A stretch of 64,000 nt of DNA from Prorocentrum cordatum (GCA_963575745.1 CAUYUJ010021160.1:43501-107500); one strand, 5' to 3'; positions 20,450 through 31,269 are shown, numbered from the stretch's first letter. Notes: generated by a model from the letters alone, not told the origin. Translations and numbers: made by a program.

Positions 20450-21475
20450 GTCTGTGGGGGCCCCCCCCCGCGCGATCACATCTGTGGGGACCCCCCACCC
20501 GCCACCATCTGTCTGTGGGGGCCTCTCCCCCACGCGATCACATCTGTGGGGGGCCCCCCCCCACGCGGTCACGTCTGTGGGGCCCCCCCCCCCACTTAGC
20601 GCCGTGTCTGTGGGGGGCTCCCCCCCACGCGCCATCTGTCTGTGGGGGCCTCCCCCCCACGCGGTCACGTCTGTGGGGTCCTCCCCCCCACGCATCGCCG
20701 TGTCTGTGGGGGCCTCCCCCCCACGCGCCATCTGTCTGTGGGGGCCACCTCCCCACGCGATCGCATCCGTGGGGGCTCCCTCCCCACAGATCACCGCGTC
20801 TGTGGGGGCCTCCCCCCCACACGCCCTACGTTTGTGTCCCCCCCCCATGCGATCACATTTGTGGGGGACTCCCCCCCACGAGCCCTGTGTCTGTGGGGGC
20901 CTCCCCCCCACGCGATCACGTCTGTGGGGGCCTCCCCCCCGCATGGTACATCGTCTGTGGGCCCCCCCCCCCACTCGCCCTATGTCTGTGGGGGCCTCCC
21001 CCCCACGCGATCACATCTGCGGGGGCCTCCCCCCCACGCGCCATCTGTCTGTGCCCCCCCCCCCCGCGCGATCACGTCTGTGGGGGCCTCCCCCCCGCGC
21101 TGTGCCGTGTTTGTGGGGGCCTCCCCCCCACGCGCTATCTGTCTGTGGGGGGCCCCCCCCCACGCGATCACGTCTGTGGGGCCCCCTCCCCACAGCGCAC
21201 CTCGTCTGTGGGGCCCCCCCCCCCACGCACCCTATGTCTGTGGGGGCCTCCCCCCCACACGATCACATCTGTGGGGGGCTCCCCCCCACGCGACATCGCG
21301 TCTGTGGGGGCCTCACCCCCACGCGATCACGTCTGTGGGGGCCTCCTCCCCACTCGGTGCATCGTCTGTGGGGGCCTCCCCCCCACAGCGATCGTGCACG
21401 TGGAGAGAACATCCCCGCGCTCTTGCGTCTGTGGGGGGGTCACCCCCACGATCATATCTACGGGGGGGGCTTCTC
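20450..21475. repeat. Satellite of about 31-bp self-complementary units
   Basis: Roughly thirty units of the form ACGCGATCACGTCTGTGGGG followed by GCCTCCCCCC. Each contains GTGGGGGCCTCCCCCCAC, which can fold into a hairpin. Two subtypes alternate in places: one with GCGATCACRTCTGTG and one with GCGCCATCTGTCTGTG. Translated frames are Cys/Trp/Pro repeats with no coding value. Length varies in the G and C runs. Confidence 0.95.
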
Positions 21476-21678
21476 GCCACGACAACGACGACGGCGACGC
21501 CGACTGCGATGACGGAGACGGCGGCGCCGGCGGCGACGACGACGGCGACGACGACACATCTCACGCCCTTCGCACGGACACTTACGCACGCTGGCATGTT
21601 TGCATACATCGCAATATCGGAATATATTACGCGGTTGGCGATGCTTTGGTTTTCGTGCATCAACGTTCAACACGGTAA

Positions 21679-21698
21679 TCCGTAGCCAGTTTTGGCTC
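21679..21698 (+). other. Relic dinoflagellate spliced leader (DinoSL)
   Basis: TCCGTAGCCAGTTTTGGCTC matches the dinoflagellate spliced leader from its variable first base (T here) through CCGTAGCCA and TTTTGGCTC, with a single inserted G. The canonical 3' end (AAG) is altered to TGCGAG. It lies 31 bases upstream of the methyltransferase ATG. Such genomic relics are known to arise when trans-spliced mRNA is reverse-transcribed and reinserted. The following GAG|GTATGT resembles a splice donor, so an SL-RNA-gene-like origin is a less likely alternative. Confidence 0.75.
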
Positions 21699-21729
21699 TG
21701 CGAGGTATGTTGTGCAGGCTGACTTGGGC

Positions 21730-23533
21730 ATGTCGCGCCGCTCGTGCGCCTCGGTCGAGGCGTCATTTCGCTGGGCGCAGCACGGGCGCGCATTGGCGAC
21801 GTCGCAGTTCCAGGATTATTCTCCGCCGAGTCACCCCGTCGCTGGCAGCCGCGTCATTACCGTGAGCTCTGGGTGCAGCGGGATACTCACCTTCGACATT
21901 GCCTCGTCCATCGTCGGGCGAGAATTAGGCTACACTTCGATCTCTCAGTGGGCAATCGAGAAGGACGCTGCAGCCATGAGGGAAATATTGCATGCCGGCG
22001 TGCATAGACCTCGCCATGCATTCCGCGACTGGTACGACATCTTGGACCCTGGATTGCGCCGCACCTTGTCCCAGATCCCGCTCGAGCAGGTAGACCGGCG
22101 CCGCCGCCTCATTCTGTCGACGCCCACAGTGTGCGACGCAGTTTGGTGCACGCGTTGCCAGGCGCGTTGTCGCATGACCAGGTGCCACGTGCACTGCAGT
22201 GGCTTCCCCTGCGTTCACGACTCGATCGCGGGCAAGAAGCTCGCGTCCGAGGGCGAGGGTTACACAGTGCTGTGGATCGGCCTTCGCCAGCGCATCGATT
22301 TGAAGGATCTTCGGCGGTCCCAGCCTCTGCCCCCCCCCCAGCCCCGCTCCCCCGCCCCCGCCCACATCAACTCCAACAGGGGTGCCCATCATTTTGTTCC
22401 TTGTGCTTAGGAGCCAGTGGTAATATTCGAATGCGTTCCTCAACAAGGGATCGACGAGTACACGCGCTGCATCGGCCAGTTCTACTACTTGGAGCGCGTG
22501 GTCGTCAGCCCTCACTTGCAGGGGTGGTCTATTCGGAGACCGCGCCAGTTCGTCATAGGGAGGCTGAGAGGTTTGAACGTGCCCGTTGCTGGACTCAACG
22601 TTTCATTCCAGGTGCGCCGCGCGGCATTTCTCCGCCACCCCCTGGCCCCTTTCCCCTGGGCAGCCCCCGTTGTCCCTTGGGCGCCTCAGACAGGGTCCGG
22701 GGTCCTACAGTAACGCCGATGAGGTCTGGCGGGGGCTGCGCTGGAGGGGAGGGGCGGCCTGGGGGCGACGGGGGAGGTCCGCCGTGGCAGAGGACTTTAC
22801 GGATGCGTGTTTCCAACGCGATTGCAGCTACTCCCCGGAAGCGTACTGCGTCGCCACCGCCGAGGAGTTGAGCGCAGATAGGCGATGGGCCAGCTGCCGG
22901 GGGTCCGCCAAGCGTCGTCGCGAGGGAGGCGACGCAGAATTTCAGGACGACCCTTCCTCGTGGGAGGCGACCCTGATTGGAAGCGAGCGCCGTCGCTTGG
23001 ACATATTCTCAGGCCGCCCCCCCAGGAAGAACTTCGATCTTGGCTGTTCGGCGCACAGGCCAATATATAGTCCTGTGGGCGGCCCCCTGCACACCCTCAG
23101 GCGGCGCATGGGCCTATGCTGGATGGCTAAGTTGAAACGCTGGATGGTCCCATTGGAGTGCTACCTGGCGATGGGTTTCCCCGTAGTCGCAGAGGCAAGC
23201 ACCGCCTGTGGAGTCGACTGCGCCTTCTCCCGAGACAGATCGACGACGAACCCTCGGCGATCGCGGAAGTCCGCGGTGGACCAGCTCGGGAATGCAATGC
23301 ACGTGAACTCGATTGGTGGGGTTCTCTTCTCGATATCGTGGTTGTGCCCTTGGCTCGTCTCTGCCCACCTGCCAGATGACGGGACCATCGTGCTCGCACG
23401 GTCGCTCGCGGCACCCCCGCCCACGCTCCTCCCGCCGCCGTCGAGCGACAGCCACGACGACAATAGTGGCGACGGAGAGGTGCGTCTGAGTTACCTCGCG
23501 CGGGTGCCCAGGAAACGCCAGCGCCTCGCATGA
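21730..23533 (+). CDS. DNA (cytosine-5) methyltransferase, three exons
   Basis: Predicted to transfer a methyl group from S-adenosylmethionine to cytosine in DNA, presumably in the nucleus. Exons: 21,730-22,305; 22,411-22,613; 22,777-23,533 (511 residues). Motifs in order: I, GSRVITVSSGCSGILTFDIA; II, the acidic QWAIEKD; IV, SGFPCVHDS with the catalytic Pro-Cys; VI, VVIFECV with the Glu; VIII-like RRPRQFV; IX/X, VDQLGNAMHVNSIGGVLF. The Gln of the usual PCQ and the Asn of ENV are replaced, but the catalytic Cys and Glu remain. The start is the first ATG after the spliced-leader relic; the open frame extends slightly upstream. No regulatory or targeting domain is evident. Short for a maintenance enzyme, and closer in size to catalytic-core-only enzymes. 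Confidence 0.75.
22306..22410 (+). other. Methyltransferase intron 1 (GA-AG, 105 nt)
   Basis: TTGAAG|GATCTTCGG to TGCTTAG|GAGCCAG. AG|GA occurs at both ends and both sides are phase 0. The join gives IDLK-EPVVIFECV, matching the expected spacing into motif VI. The interior is C-rich. Confidence 0.75.
22614..22776 (+). other. Methyltransferase intron 2 (GC-AG, 163 nt)
   Basis: CCAGGT|GCGCCGC to GGGGGAG|GTCCGCC keeps the frame. A GT-start alternative at 22,612 does not reach the downstream frame with an AG acceptor. The boundary is therefore only moderately sure. Confidence 0.5.
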
Positions 23534-23628
23534 TGTGGAGCCAGCGTCGGCTGCATGCGTCTGGACTTGTAGGTGGGGCGGAGCTGCAGGTCGCGGCTGC
23601 TGGGGCATATGCATGAAAGAAACAGAGT

Positions 23629-23629
23629 G

Positions 23630-23675
<46 letters not shown>

Positions 23676-23710
23676 CAGCATCATCCTCATCCTCCTCATC
23701 CTCCTCCTCC

Positions 23711-23753
<43 letters not shown>

Positions 23754-23785
23754 TATCATCATCATCATCATCATCATCATCATCT
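23629..23785. repeat. ATC/TCA microsatellite
   Basis: Nearly pure (ATC)n with a CCTCATCCTC-rich interruption at 23,675-23,710, starting 96 bp after the methyltransferase stop. Poly-His, poly-Ser and poly-Met frames here are artefacts. Confidence 0.95.
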
Positions 23786-24448
23786 TGTCGCCGTCGTCGC
23801 CATCTTATCGCACACTGTCCTTTCCTCTCTCCTGGGCAGCAGAGCACGGCCGGCGGGGGTGCTAATCAAAATGTATGTCCCGAGTCTTGGCACCCCCAGC
23901 CCCGCCGAGGGGCACGCAGCTTGTCGCCGCACGCCCTGCCTCACTGGAATTGGGGGAGCGGGGTGGGATGGTGGGAGGCGGGAGGTGGGAGGCGAGTCGG
24001 AGGAGGGATGCTCGTGAGGAAGGCAAGGGGCAAGGGGCACTGCGGGAGTCGGCCCGCCGCCTCCACGTGTCCATGGCCCACCTTCTCCCCTCGGCCCCTC
24101 GGCATAACGCATCTCGCTTGTGCTTTGCCTGTTGCGCCCGTGCCCTGCCGAAGGACTCGCCGCGCTGGCCCGGTCGTCCACGGGCTCGCTCGGTGCGCTC
24201 GTCGACGGGCTGCAGGCAATCCGCCCATCCAACCGCGGCCCCCTTCTCCCTTCCTCCCTCTTGCTCCTCTTTCTTTCCCCCTGCTCCTCTTTCTTGCTCT
24301 GCTTACTCCCCCCTTCCCCTCCTCTCTTTCCGAATCCTCTTCCCCCTCCTCACATCCTCCTCCTCCTCGTCCTCCTCATTGTTCCTCCTACCTCGGCCGA
24401 TGACTCGAACGACCCCTCCTGGCCCCCCCCTGCCTCCTCCACCCCGCA
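23786..24448 (+). other. Spacer, pyrimidine-rich at its end; no supported gene
   Basis: 23,786-24,230 is unremarkable GC-rich sequence. 24,235-24,400 is CT-rich and could be the polypyrimidine part of an intron leading to the CCCCGCAG|GCTCG acceptor at 24,448. Confidence 0.4.
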
Positions 24449-24600
24449 GGCTCGCAGCGCAGATCTCGTGCAAGGGCGGCCATCTGCGTACGAGCCCGGC
24501 TTCGCGAACTTTGAGGCGAGGCACCCGGACCTGCAGGGGGCCTTGCTGCGTGCTCAGGCAGCGCCTTTGAGCCGCTACCGCTGCGCCGTGCACGGGGGGA
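24449..24600 (+). CDS. Candidate upstream exon of gene 3
   Basis: Follows an AG acceptor and reads QGRPSAYEPGFANFEARHPD then LQGALLRAQ, which is more protein-like than the surroundings. The donor is probably near 24,588 (GCGCC|GTGCAC) or 24,602. Another coding-like piece in the same frame (CGALRQEWWTAHLDMGGLAR, about 24,727-24,790) may be the next exon. Neither could be joined with certainty to the exon at 25,193. Confidence 0.35.
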
Positions 24601-25003
24601 GGATCGGGGAGGGGCCGTGGAGGGGAGGTCGGGGGAGGGGAGGTGGAGGATGGGGGATGGGCTCGGAGATCGCGGGACCGCCGCTTCGCCTGTCACTGTT
24701 ATCTAGCGCGCGATGCCGACCCATCGCCTGCGGTGCACTCCGTCAGGAGTGGTGGACCGCACACTTGGACATGGGTGGGCTTGCTCGCGAGATGGTGGGA
24801 GGGCTAAGCGGCCGTCCAAGCCGCTCCTTCATCCCCGAGGGGGGCGACCTTGGCCCGAACTGACCCCTGACCCCCAAATCATGGCCGCATGGCCTCCGCC
24901 TCAAGCTCCAAGTCTTTCCAAAGCATGTTGGCCGGGACAGCGCTCCTAGCTCCTCGTTGTCGCCCTGGGGCCTTGTTGAAAGTTCTGGTTTGGGGCTTGG
25001 GGG

Positions 25004-25010
25004 TCCGTCG

Positions 25011-25060
<50 letters not shown>

Positions 25061-25066
25061 CTCGAG
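25004..25066. repeat. TCG microsatellite upstream of gene 3
   Basis: (CGT)n, with related CTCGTCGTC sequence to about 25,110. It probably lies in an intron or the 5' flank of gene 3. Confidence 0.9.
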
Positions 25067-25192
25067 GCCGTTGTCCTCGCCTCGTCGTCGTCCTCGTCGT
25101 CTTCGTCAACGCCTCCTCCCACTCCTCAACTCCCCCTCCCCTCCACCATCCACCCCCTGCCCTCCATCCCCCTTCCTCTCCCCCCCGCCAAG

Positions 25193-27881
25193 TTCGACCG
25201 CGACTACATCCTGCCGATGGGCAAGGAGCGCGTCGACTTCTATCACGCGTCCGGGCCCAAGAAGGGCCAGGGAATCTTCGTCCGCCACGAGCTCAACCAG
25301 CGCAAGCAGCTCGCGACCCGCAGGTACTACGCGGCCCTGGGCCTCAAGCAGGGCGTCGTGTGGAGCGACAGGGCTGGCGACATTGTCTGCGTGCCGGACA
25401 GTCTCGATGTGCAGAGCTGGACGCTCTTCGTCCTCGGAGGAGCGACGCTTCTCGACGCATGTTACGACATGATAGAGCAGACCAGGAAGCCCGACGGCAC
25501 CTTCTCCAACAAGTTTGCGGATTTGCTTGCGCGGAATGGGGTGCCCGAGATACATGTAACTGATGTCTGGGGCGGGCGTGCTTCTGAGGCTTTCGGATCC
25601 CCCCTTTCAGAGGCCTTCGGATCCCCCTCCCCTGGCTGGGGGGTCGGCCACTGCGAGGCCTCGTCGTAGGGGGCCTTCCAGGTTCAGAGAGTCGTGGTCC
25701 TCAACCCGCAGATCCCGCCCGACGCGATGTTCTTCATCAGGGTCCAATGCAACAAGATGGTGGCGATCGGCAGCAGCACGTCTTTTGCAGAATTGCTGGA
25801 GTTGGCCCCAGTGATCAGCGTTTCGTGGATCCAGAAGCGCAAAGAGGAGCGGGAGAAACAGCAGATGGAGGTCGACCGCCCCGACGAGGAGGACGACGAT
25901 GACGAGCAGCCTGGGCAGCCTCTGGCGAAAAAGCCTCGTACTCAGGCTGGCGACGAGACGGCCTATGCGAAGTTCATCAAGGAGGAGTACCCCGACTGCT
26001 TCGCTGGATTTGAGGACTATAAACGTGCGGCTGGCTTCCGATCAAAATGTGACTCCATGGACATCTTCCAGCCTCTCATGGAGTTCTGGGGCGACTACTG
26101 TTCTTTCGAGGATACTCGCCTGAAGTCGGTCACGTGCTTCTTGGTTTTCGAGAATGTCTTGAAGATTCTATGCCCGGCAGAGTACGGGTCCACGTTCAAG
26201 CAGATCGTCGTGGAGGTGCTGAAGTACGCGGTCCCCACGGACCATCCAGACATCGGCAAGGAAGGATGGCTGTTGCAGCAGACCAAGGACTGCAAGAGGG
26301 TCCTCCAACTCTTGACCCCTCTGGGGGGAACCGTGTTCGTCGACGGCGCGGCCCCAGCGCCGAAGGCCAAGGGCAAGGCGAAAGCCAAAGCCAAACCCAA
26401 GAGCAGGGGCAAGAAGTCCAATGCCCCCGCTGCTGCCCCCGAGCCCGTCGAAGTGAACTTCGAGGCCGAGGTCAGTGCACCTGGCGGCAAGACTCGCAAG
26501 AGCGTCTTCGCCGATGACTTGCTGAGCTCGGTGTACACGCCGATCAAGGACACAGAGAACAGGATGCCGGAGGAGATTTCTAAGATGATTCGTTTTGGCT
26601 GCAGGCTCGGCCTGAAGTTGAAAGATGAGCCGCCGGTCAAGTTCAAGTTCGGCGGGCCCGACTCGCCCGAGGAGAGTTTCTCCAAGTGGTTACCTCTCAG
26701 GAGCCGCATCATCGAGCACATCTCCATGGTCCACGGGATCGAGGCGGCCCCGGCAGCAGAGGGTGACGGTCCACATAACCAGAAGCAGAAGCCCGATGAT
26801 GCTCAAGATGAGGATATTGTTGACACGGGCGATGCACAGTCCATGATTCGCTTCTGCTTGCAGCTCCTGTCGGGGCCCCTCGGCGCCAAGAACAAGAACC
26901 GCAACGTCGATAAGATCAAGGAGCTATGCAATCAACCCACCATCTCTCGCCCGCGCCCTGGGGGGACGAGGATGAGGAGGAGTGGGCGAGGCGGAAAGGG
27001 CGAGGAGGAGGAAGGAGGAATGAGGAGGATGGGGGAAGGGAAGAGTGGGGGCAGGAGGCAGTGGCAAATGCGTTGGACCTCCTGAGGACTTCCTGAGTGA
27101 CAACCCAGCGGCGCCCTCGACTGAGGATGTGAGGAGCACGCACGTCGCTCTGACGAAGGCGACTGGCTCCTTTCTGAAGCTGCTGAAGACCGAACCTCTG
27201 GCGAAGCTGGAACCGCACGCGTGCGCGATGCACTTGGTGAAGAAGGCTCTGGGCCTGGTGTACTCAGGAGCTCCATCTAACATGTTTATGGTCACTGGCT
27301 ACCTCCTGAAAGCCTACGACATTGCTTCCACCAGCCCGCCGCTCCAGGAGTGGATCCTTCAGAAGCGCCAGGGCGACTCGAACTTTAGCAAGCTTTCCGG
27401 CCTCCAGGTCAACATCGAATCGATTGATTTCGCCACGTCGCAACTCGTCGCCTCCGCGTGGGGGGACCTCGACTCGCTGTCCTTCACGCACCAGCTTCGG
27501 TACCGGTACGTTCTTCTGCTGCTCGAGACCGCCTCATCGAGGTCCGAGCTATCAGATGGCGTGAGGGCTTACCTGAGCGAACGGGTCCGCTTCCTGCGCG
27601 AGCACCCTGATGATTTCGTGAGCTACGAGGGCGCATTTGATGAGGAGGACGAGGTTATTGTAGTGGCCTTCGGCCAGTGCCGCCGATCCGGGTCGCTCGG
27701 GGTTATTCTCCAGACGCAGAAATTATGGGCGCACACTCAAACGCACACACACAGTCACACCACTTAACCTGCGCCGCAGACATGCGCACACAGCATCACC
27801 CACACACACATACTAGTTGGGAAACGCACCTGTAGTACTAGTAGTAGTATTAGTAGTAGTAGTAGTAGTAGTAGTAGTAGC

Positions 27882-27929
<48 letters not shown>

Positions 27930-30250
27930 TGTGGTAGTAGTGGTAGTAGTAGTAGAGGCCTCGTTCCGCGGCTTCTCTCGACTTCCCGCGGTCTCTCTCA
28001 AGTTTCGAGCACGCGGTGAGTTTCACGATATATGTGTGTGTATGTACGCGTGCATGCATGTATGCATGCATTGATCATGTGTGCCTGTGTGTAGGTACGT
28101 ATGTATGTATGTATGCTTGTGCGCGTATGTATGTTTTTAGTTTGTATGTATGTTTGTATGTGTGTATGATAATATGTGTGTATGTGTGTGAATGTAAGTA
28201 TGTATGTCTGGAAGATTGTTTTTCTATGTATGCAAATGTGTTTAAATGTAGGTATGTATGCATGTGTGTATGGATGTGCGTTTGAAGAGCGAGGATGTTT
28301 CAAAGAAGAGGCACTCGGTGACGCGATCGTTGAGGGATAGGAGTGAGGTCGCAGAGGAGGAGGAGGAGAATGAGGAAGAGGCGATAACTTGAAGGAAAAC
28401 GATGAGACGGAGGACATCCTGCCGGTGGCGCCCTGGGCGGTGCCGCGGAAGAAACCGGGGGCCTGCCGGAGGCAGTCTGGAGGCCTCTGGGGAGCTGTTT
28501 TGGGGCCTCTTGGAACCTCTTTTGGGCCTCTTGTGGGCTTCTTGGGGCCCCTTGGGGGTCTCTTGGGGCCTCCTGGGGGCCTCTTGGGGCGGAAAGCTCG
28601 GTTCTTTCGGTTCGTGGTCCCCCTCTTGGGCCCCTCTTGGGGCTCTCTTGGGGCCTTCTTGGGCTGTCCAGAGGCCCTCTTGGGCCGTCTTGGGGCCCTC
28701 TTGGGCCGTCTTGGGGCTCTCTTGGGCCGTGTTGGAAGCATCGTGGGCCGTCTTGGGACGGACTTGGGGGCCTCTTGGGCCGTCTTCGAGCGTCGGACGC
28801 CCGAAAAGGCAAGAACGCTAAAAACCCTGAAAAAACCAATGAAAATCAACGATTCTGGCCTCTTGGGGCCCTCTTGGGAGGCCTCTTGGAAGCTTCTTGG
28901 GGCGTCTTGGAGACACCTTGGGCCGTCTGCAGGCCATCTCGGGCGTCTTGGAGCGATTTTTCGGCGACTCGGGGCCCTCTTGGAACCCCTTGGGGGTCTC
29001 TTGGGCCCCCCCCCTCCTCCAAAGACATATTTCTGGGAGGCGACTTTCAAGGCAGTCCCTGACCTACGGGGGCTCTCAGTGAAAACGGCGTCAGATGCCC
29101 ACTGGCGGTTGGAGGAGGCAGCGGTCAAGCGCCAGCTGCTTGCCAAAAACAAATCGGTCTTGACTGAGCAGGCGCAGCGTGATTGCCCCATGGCGAAGCC
29201 GAAAGGGCAGGAGTGGGATGCGTTGACCAAGCCGCAGATCGTCGCCGTGATCAGCACCGAGGTGATCAAGACCGCGAAGATCAACCACGAGGCAGATCGA
29301 GCGAACTGGCACAAGGCCAAGGAGGTGCTGTACACAGAGACGCTGGAGGCGTTCGAGGCGTTCAGGAGAGAGGTGGATGAGCAGAAAGCGCGCCGCAAGT
29401 TGCCAGACGAGCAGGGGCAGGTCGCGAGGCTGGAGGACGAGGGCACTGAAGCGGCGGCGGCGGCGGTGGCGGCGGATGCGGCGGGGCCCCTGGAGGAGGG
29501 CGCCGGCGCCGAGAAGGCGGCGGGCGGCGAGAAGGTCGGGGACAGCGCAGAGGCGAAGATCGACCAGAGAGTCCAGGCGGCGCTGCAGTCGATGCAGAGG
29601 AAGACCATCGCCAACAAGGAGTACGTCAACGTCTTCAGCGGCATGCTCGCCTCGAGCAGGGCCCGCTCTGTCGTCGAGGCGCTGCGCATCGGCCAACTGC
29701 TCGCGGCGCACTTCCTTCAGCGGTGGACCAAACATTGGGCCTGCGCCACGGATGGGCTGGAGACGGCCCCGACCTCTCATGATGTGGGCGACGTGGGCTT
29801 GAAAGATATCTTCGCCCAGCCCGCGGTTCTCTCGTCTGGGAGGGGGGGCGTGCAGCTGTATCTTGACCTCTCCGACCCCGAGCTCCACACCACTGCCATC
29901 AGCATCCGCCTCGAGTACGTCGGAGAAGTCGTTCTCGTCCCAGGGGACGTCACTGATGCCTCCAACTATTTATGGCCCGGTCAGCCTCGCGTAGAACGCG
30001 GTGTCCTCAAGCTCAAGGATCAGGAGTTCACCGCGTGGATGGTCCCATCGGTGCACCTCCGAGATCCCAGGGGTGCGCTGGTTTCTTCTGCTTGGGCCGT
30101 CAAGGTCCACAAGGCGCCTAAGCAGCAGAAGGACGGCACGACGCCGACAGCGACGCCGCCGAGTATGTCGTTCGAGCACGAGGTGGAGATGGTGGAGGCC
30201 CCCCAGGGGGGACGCGTCAACAGTGGGGGCTTCTTCCGACGGCGACGTTG

Positions 30251-30287
<37 letters not shown>

Positions 30288-30291
30288 GTCG

Positions 30292-30325
<34 letters not shown>

Positions 30326-31135
30326 CTCCCCCACCTCCGACGCCCCCTTCTCCCTCTCCCTCCTCCTCCCTCGCCCCTCTCCTTCTCTCCTCCCCTCTTC
30401 CTCGTCCCTCGTCCCTCTCCTTCTCTCACCTCTTCCTCGTCCCCCCTCCGCCCCTCCTCACCCTCCTCTTCCTCCTCCTCACACTCTTCGCCCTCCTCCC
30501 ACTGCCTCCCCAACCTCCTAATCAAGGGAGCCCTCGAGGGCGCGAAGTTATTCGCGCTTCGCGCTTCGCGGTTCGGCTCCGATTCCTCATCCTCCTCTTC
30601 TCCCCTGGGAGGCGGCGCGAGAGCGCGAAGTTGTTCGCACTTCGCGCTTCGCGCAGCGCGAAGCGCGAAGTTGGGAGCCCTTGCTAATCCCCGCGGCCCC
30701 GAGGTCGACGGGTGCGAGGTCGAGTTCAAGCGGTGGTTCCTGTCGGTCAACAGCCAGCACCCCGACCTGGCGGAGGCCATCAAGAACCACAACGAGCAGG
30801 CCGAGGGCACGGAGACGCCCGTCGGTGTCCTGACGCTCACGCGGCCCCCGTTCCCCTGGGAGGTGACGGCGCCGAAGAGCGGGCTCGCTGCAGGACGCAC
30901 TGGCACTCGGAAGGCACGGGGGACGACGACGACGACCCCCAGGGGGTGTCCGGCACGGCCACGGACGCGGCGCACCTCCTGGGATGAGGTGTCGGCCCGA
31001 CGGTCGCAGGCCGAGGCCGAGGCTCCGACGGCGCGACGTGTCGCACCTCCTCCTGGGGTGATGAGGAGGTGGGCCGCGCCCGCCTCGGTGATGGACGGGG
31101 GAACGAACGAGGATGGAGGGAGGCAGGGAGGATGA
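25193..31135 (+). CDS. Gene 3: multi-exon protein of unknown function
   Basis: Proposed exons: 25,193-25,555; 25,682-26,920; 27,087-27,653; 29,040-about 30,197; 30,704-about 30,900 (frame open to 31,135). A Met at 25,217 could be the start, or coding may continue upstream. Exon 2 has an acidic segment followed by a possible nuclear localisation signal (AKKPRT) and a Lys/Ala/Pro-rich linker near 26,361-26,425. Exon 4 has a charged helical region (EAFEAFRREVDEQKARRKLP) and an Ala/Gly-rich linker. No enzyme motif was recognised. Introns: 25,556-25,681 GT-AG; 26,921-27,086 GA-AG (AAG|GAG to GAG|GAC); 27,654-29,039 GT-AG with AG|G context; the last starts at 30,183 or 30,198. Codon quality and phase continuity support a real gene; the 3' end is unresolved. 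Confidence 0.55.
26921..27086 (+). other. Gene 3 intron 2 (GA-AG, 166 nt)
   Basis: ATCAAG|GAGCTATG to CCTGAG|GACTTCC, AG|GA on both sides, phase 0. The middle is GGA-rich. No GT donor exists in the last 60 bases of the upstream open frame that would keep phase. Confidence 0.55.
27836..27955. repeat. TAG/GTA microsatellite in gene 3 intron 3
   Basis: (TAG)n, about 40 units with a few interruptions. It is flanked by CA-rich sequence at 27,725-27,815 and a TGTATG-rich stretch at 28,030-28,275, all within the proposed 1.39-kb intron. Confidence 0.95.
28470..29012 (+). repeat. TTGGGGCC-type array, copy 2 (largest)
   Basis: Units such as TCTTGGGGCCCTCTTGGGCC are interrupted at 28,800-28,855 by an A-rich core (GAAAAGGCAAGAACGC). 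A similar core occurs in copy 3. It lies in gene 3 intron 3, just before the exon at 29,040. It gives collagen-like or Gly/Leu/Trp-repeat frames that are not proteins. Confidence 0.9.
30249..30325. repeat. TCG microsatellite in gene 3 last intron
   Basis: (TCG)n interrupted by GGTCGGTCG, followed by a long CT-rich tract to about 30,500. Confidence 0.9.
30536..30680. repeat. Inverted-repeat cluster of CTTCGCGC units
   Basis: CGCGAAGTTATTCGCGCTTC at the left and CGCGAAGTTGTTCGCACTTC at the right. A central CTTCGCGCAGCGCGAAG palindrome lies at about 30,646-30,662. Located in the intron before the exon at 30,704. Confidence 0.75.
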
Positions 31136-31269
31136 GGAGATGAGGAGGAGGAGGGGAAGAAGGAGGAGGAGGCAGAGGATGAGAGGATGAGGAGTGAGGA
31201 AAATTGAAGTTCGTGGACGGGGAGGCGGATCTGAGGAGGGTGAGGATGGATGGGAAGGTGTTAGGCGGA

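Noticed and set aside
20450-21475. CRISPR-like appearance of regularly spaced repeats
   Set aside because: There are no unique spacers and no cas genes, the genome is eukaryotic, and the inter-hairpin sequences are themselves repeated.
20364-21685. Three overlapping plus-strand frames rich in Cys, Trp, Gly and Pro over 300-430 residues
   Set aside because: The tandem palindromic satellite lacks stops in these frames; the peptides merely repeat the unit.
27998-29689. 563-residue minus-strand frame with collagen-like PRGPK repeats
   Set aside because: It is the complement of the TTGGGGCC array and of a well-supported plus-strand exon.
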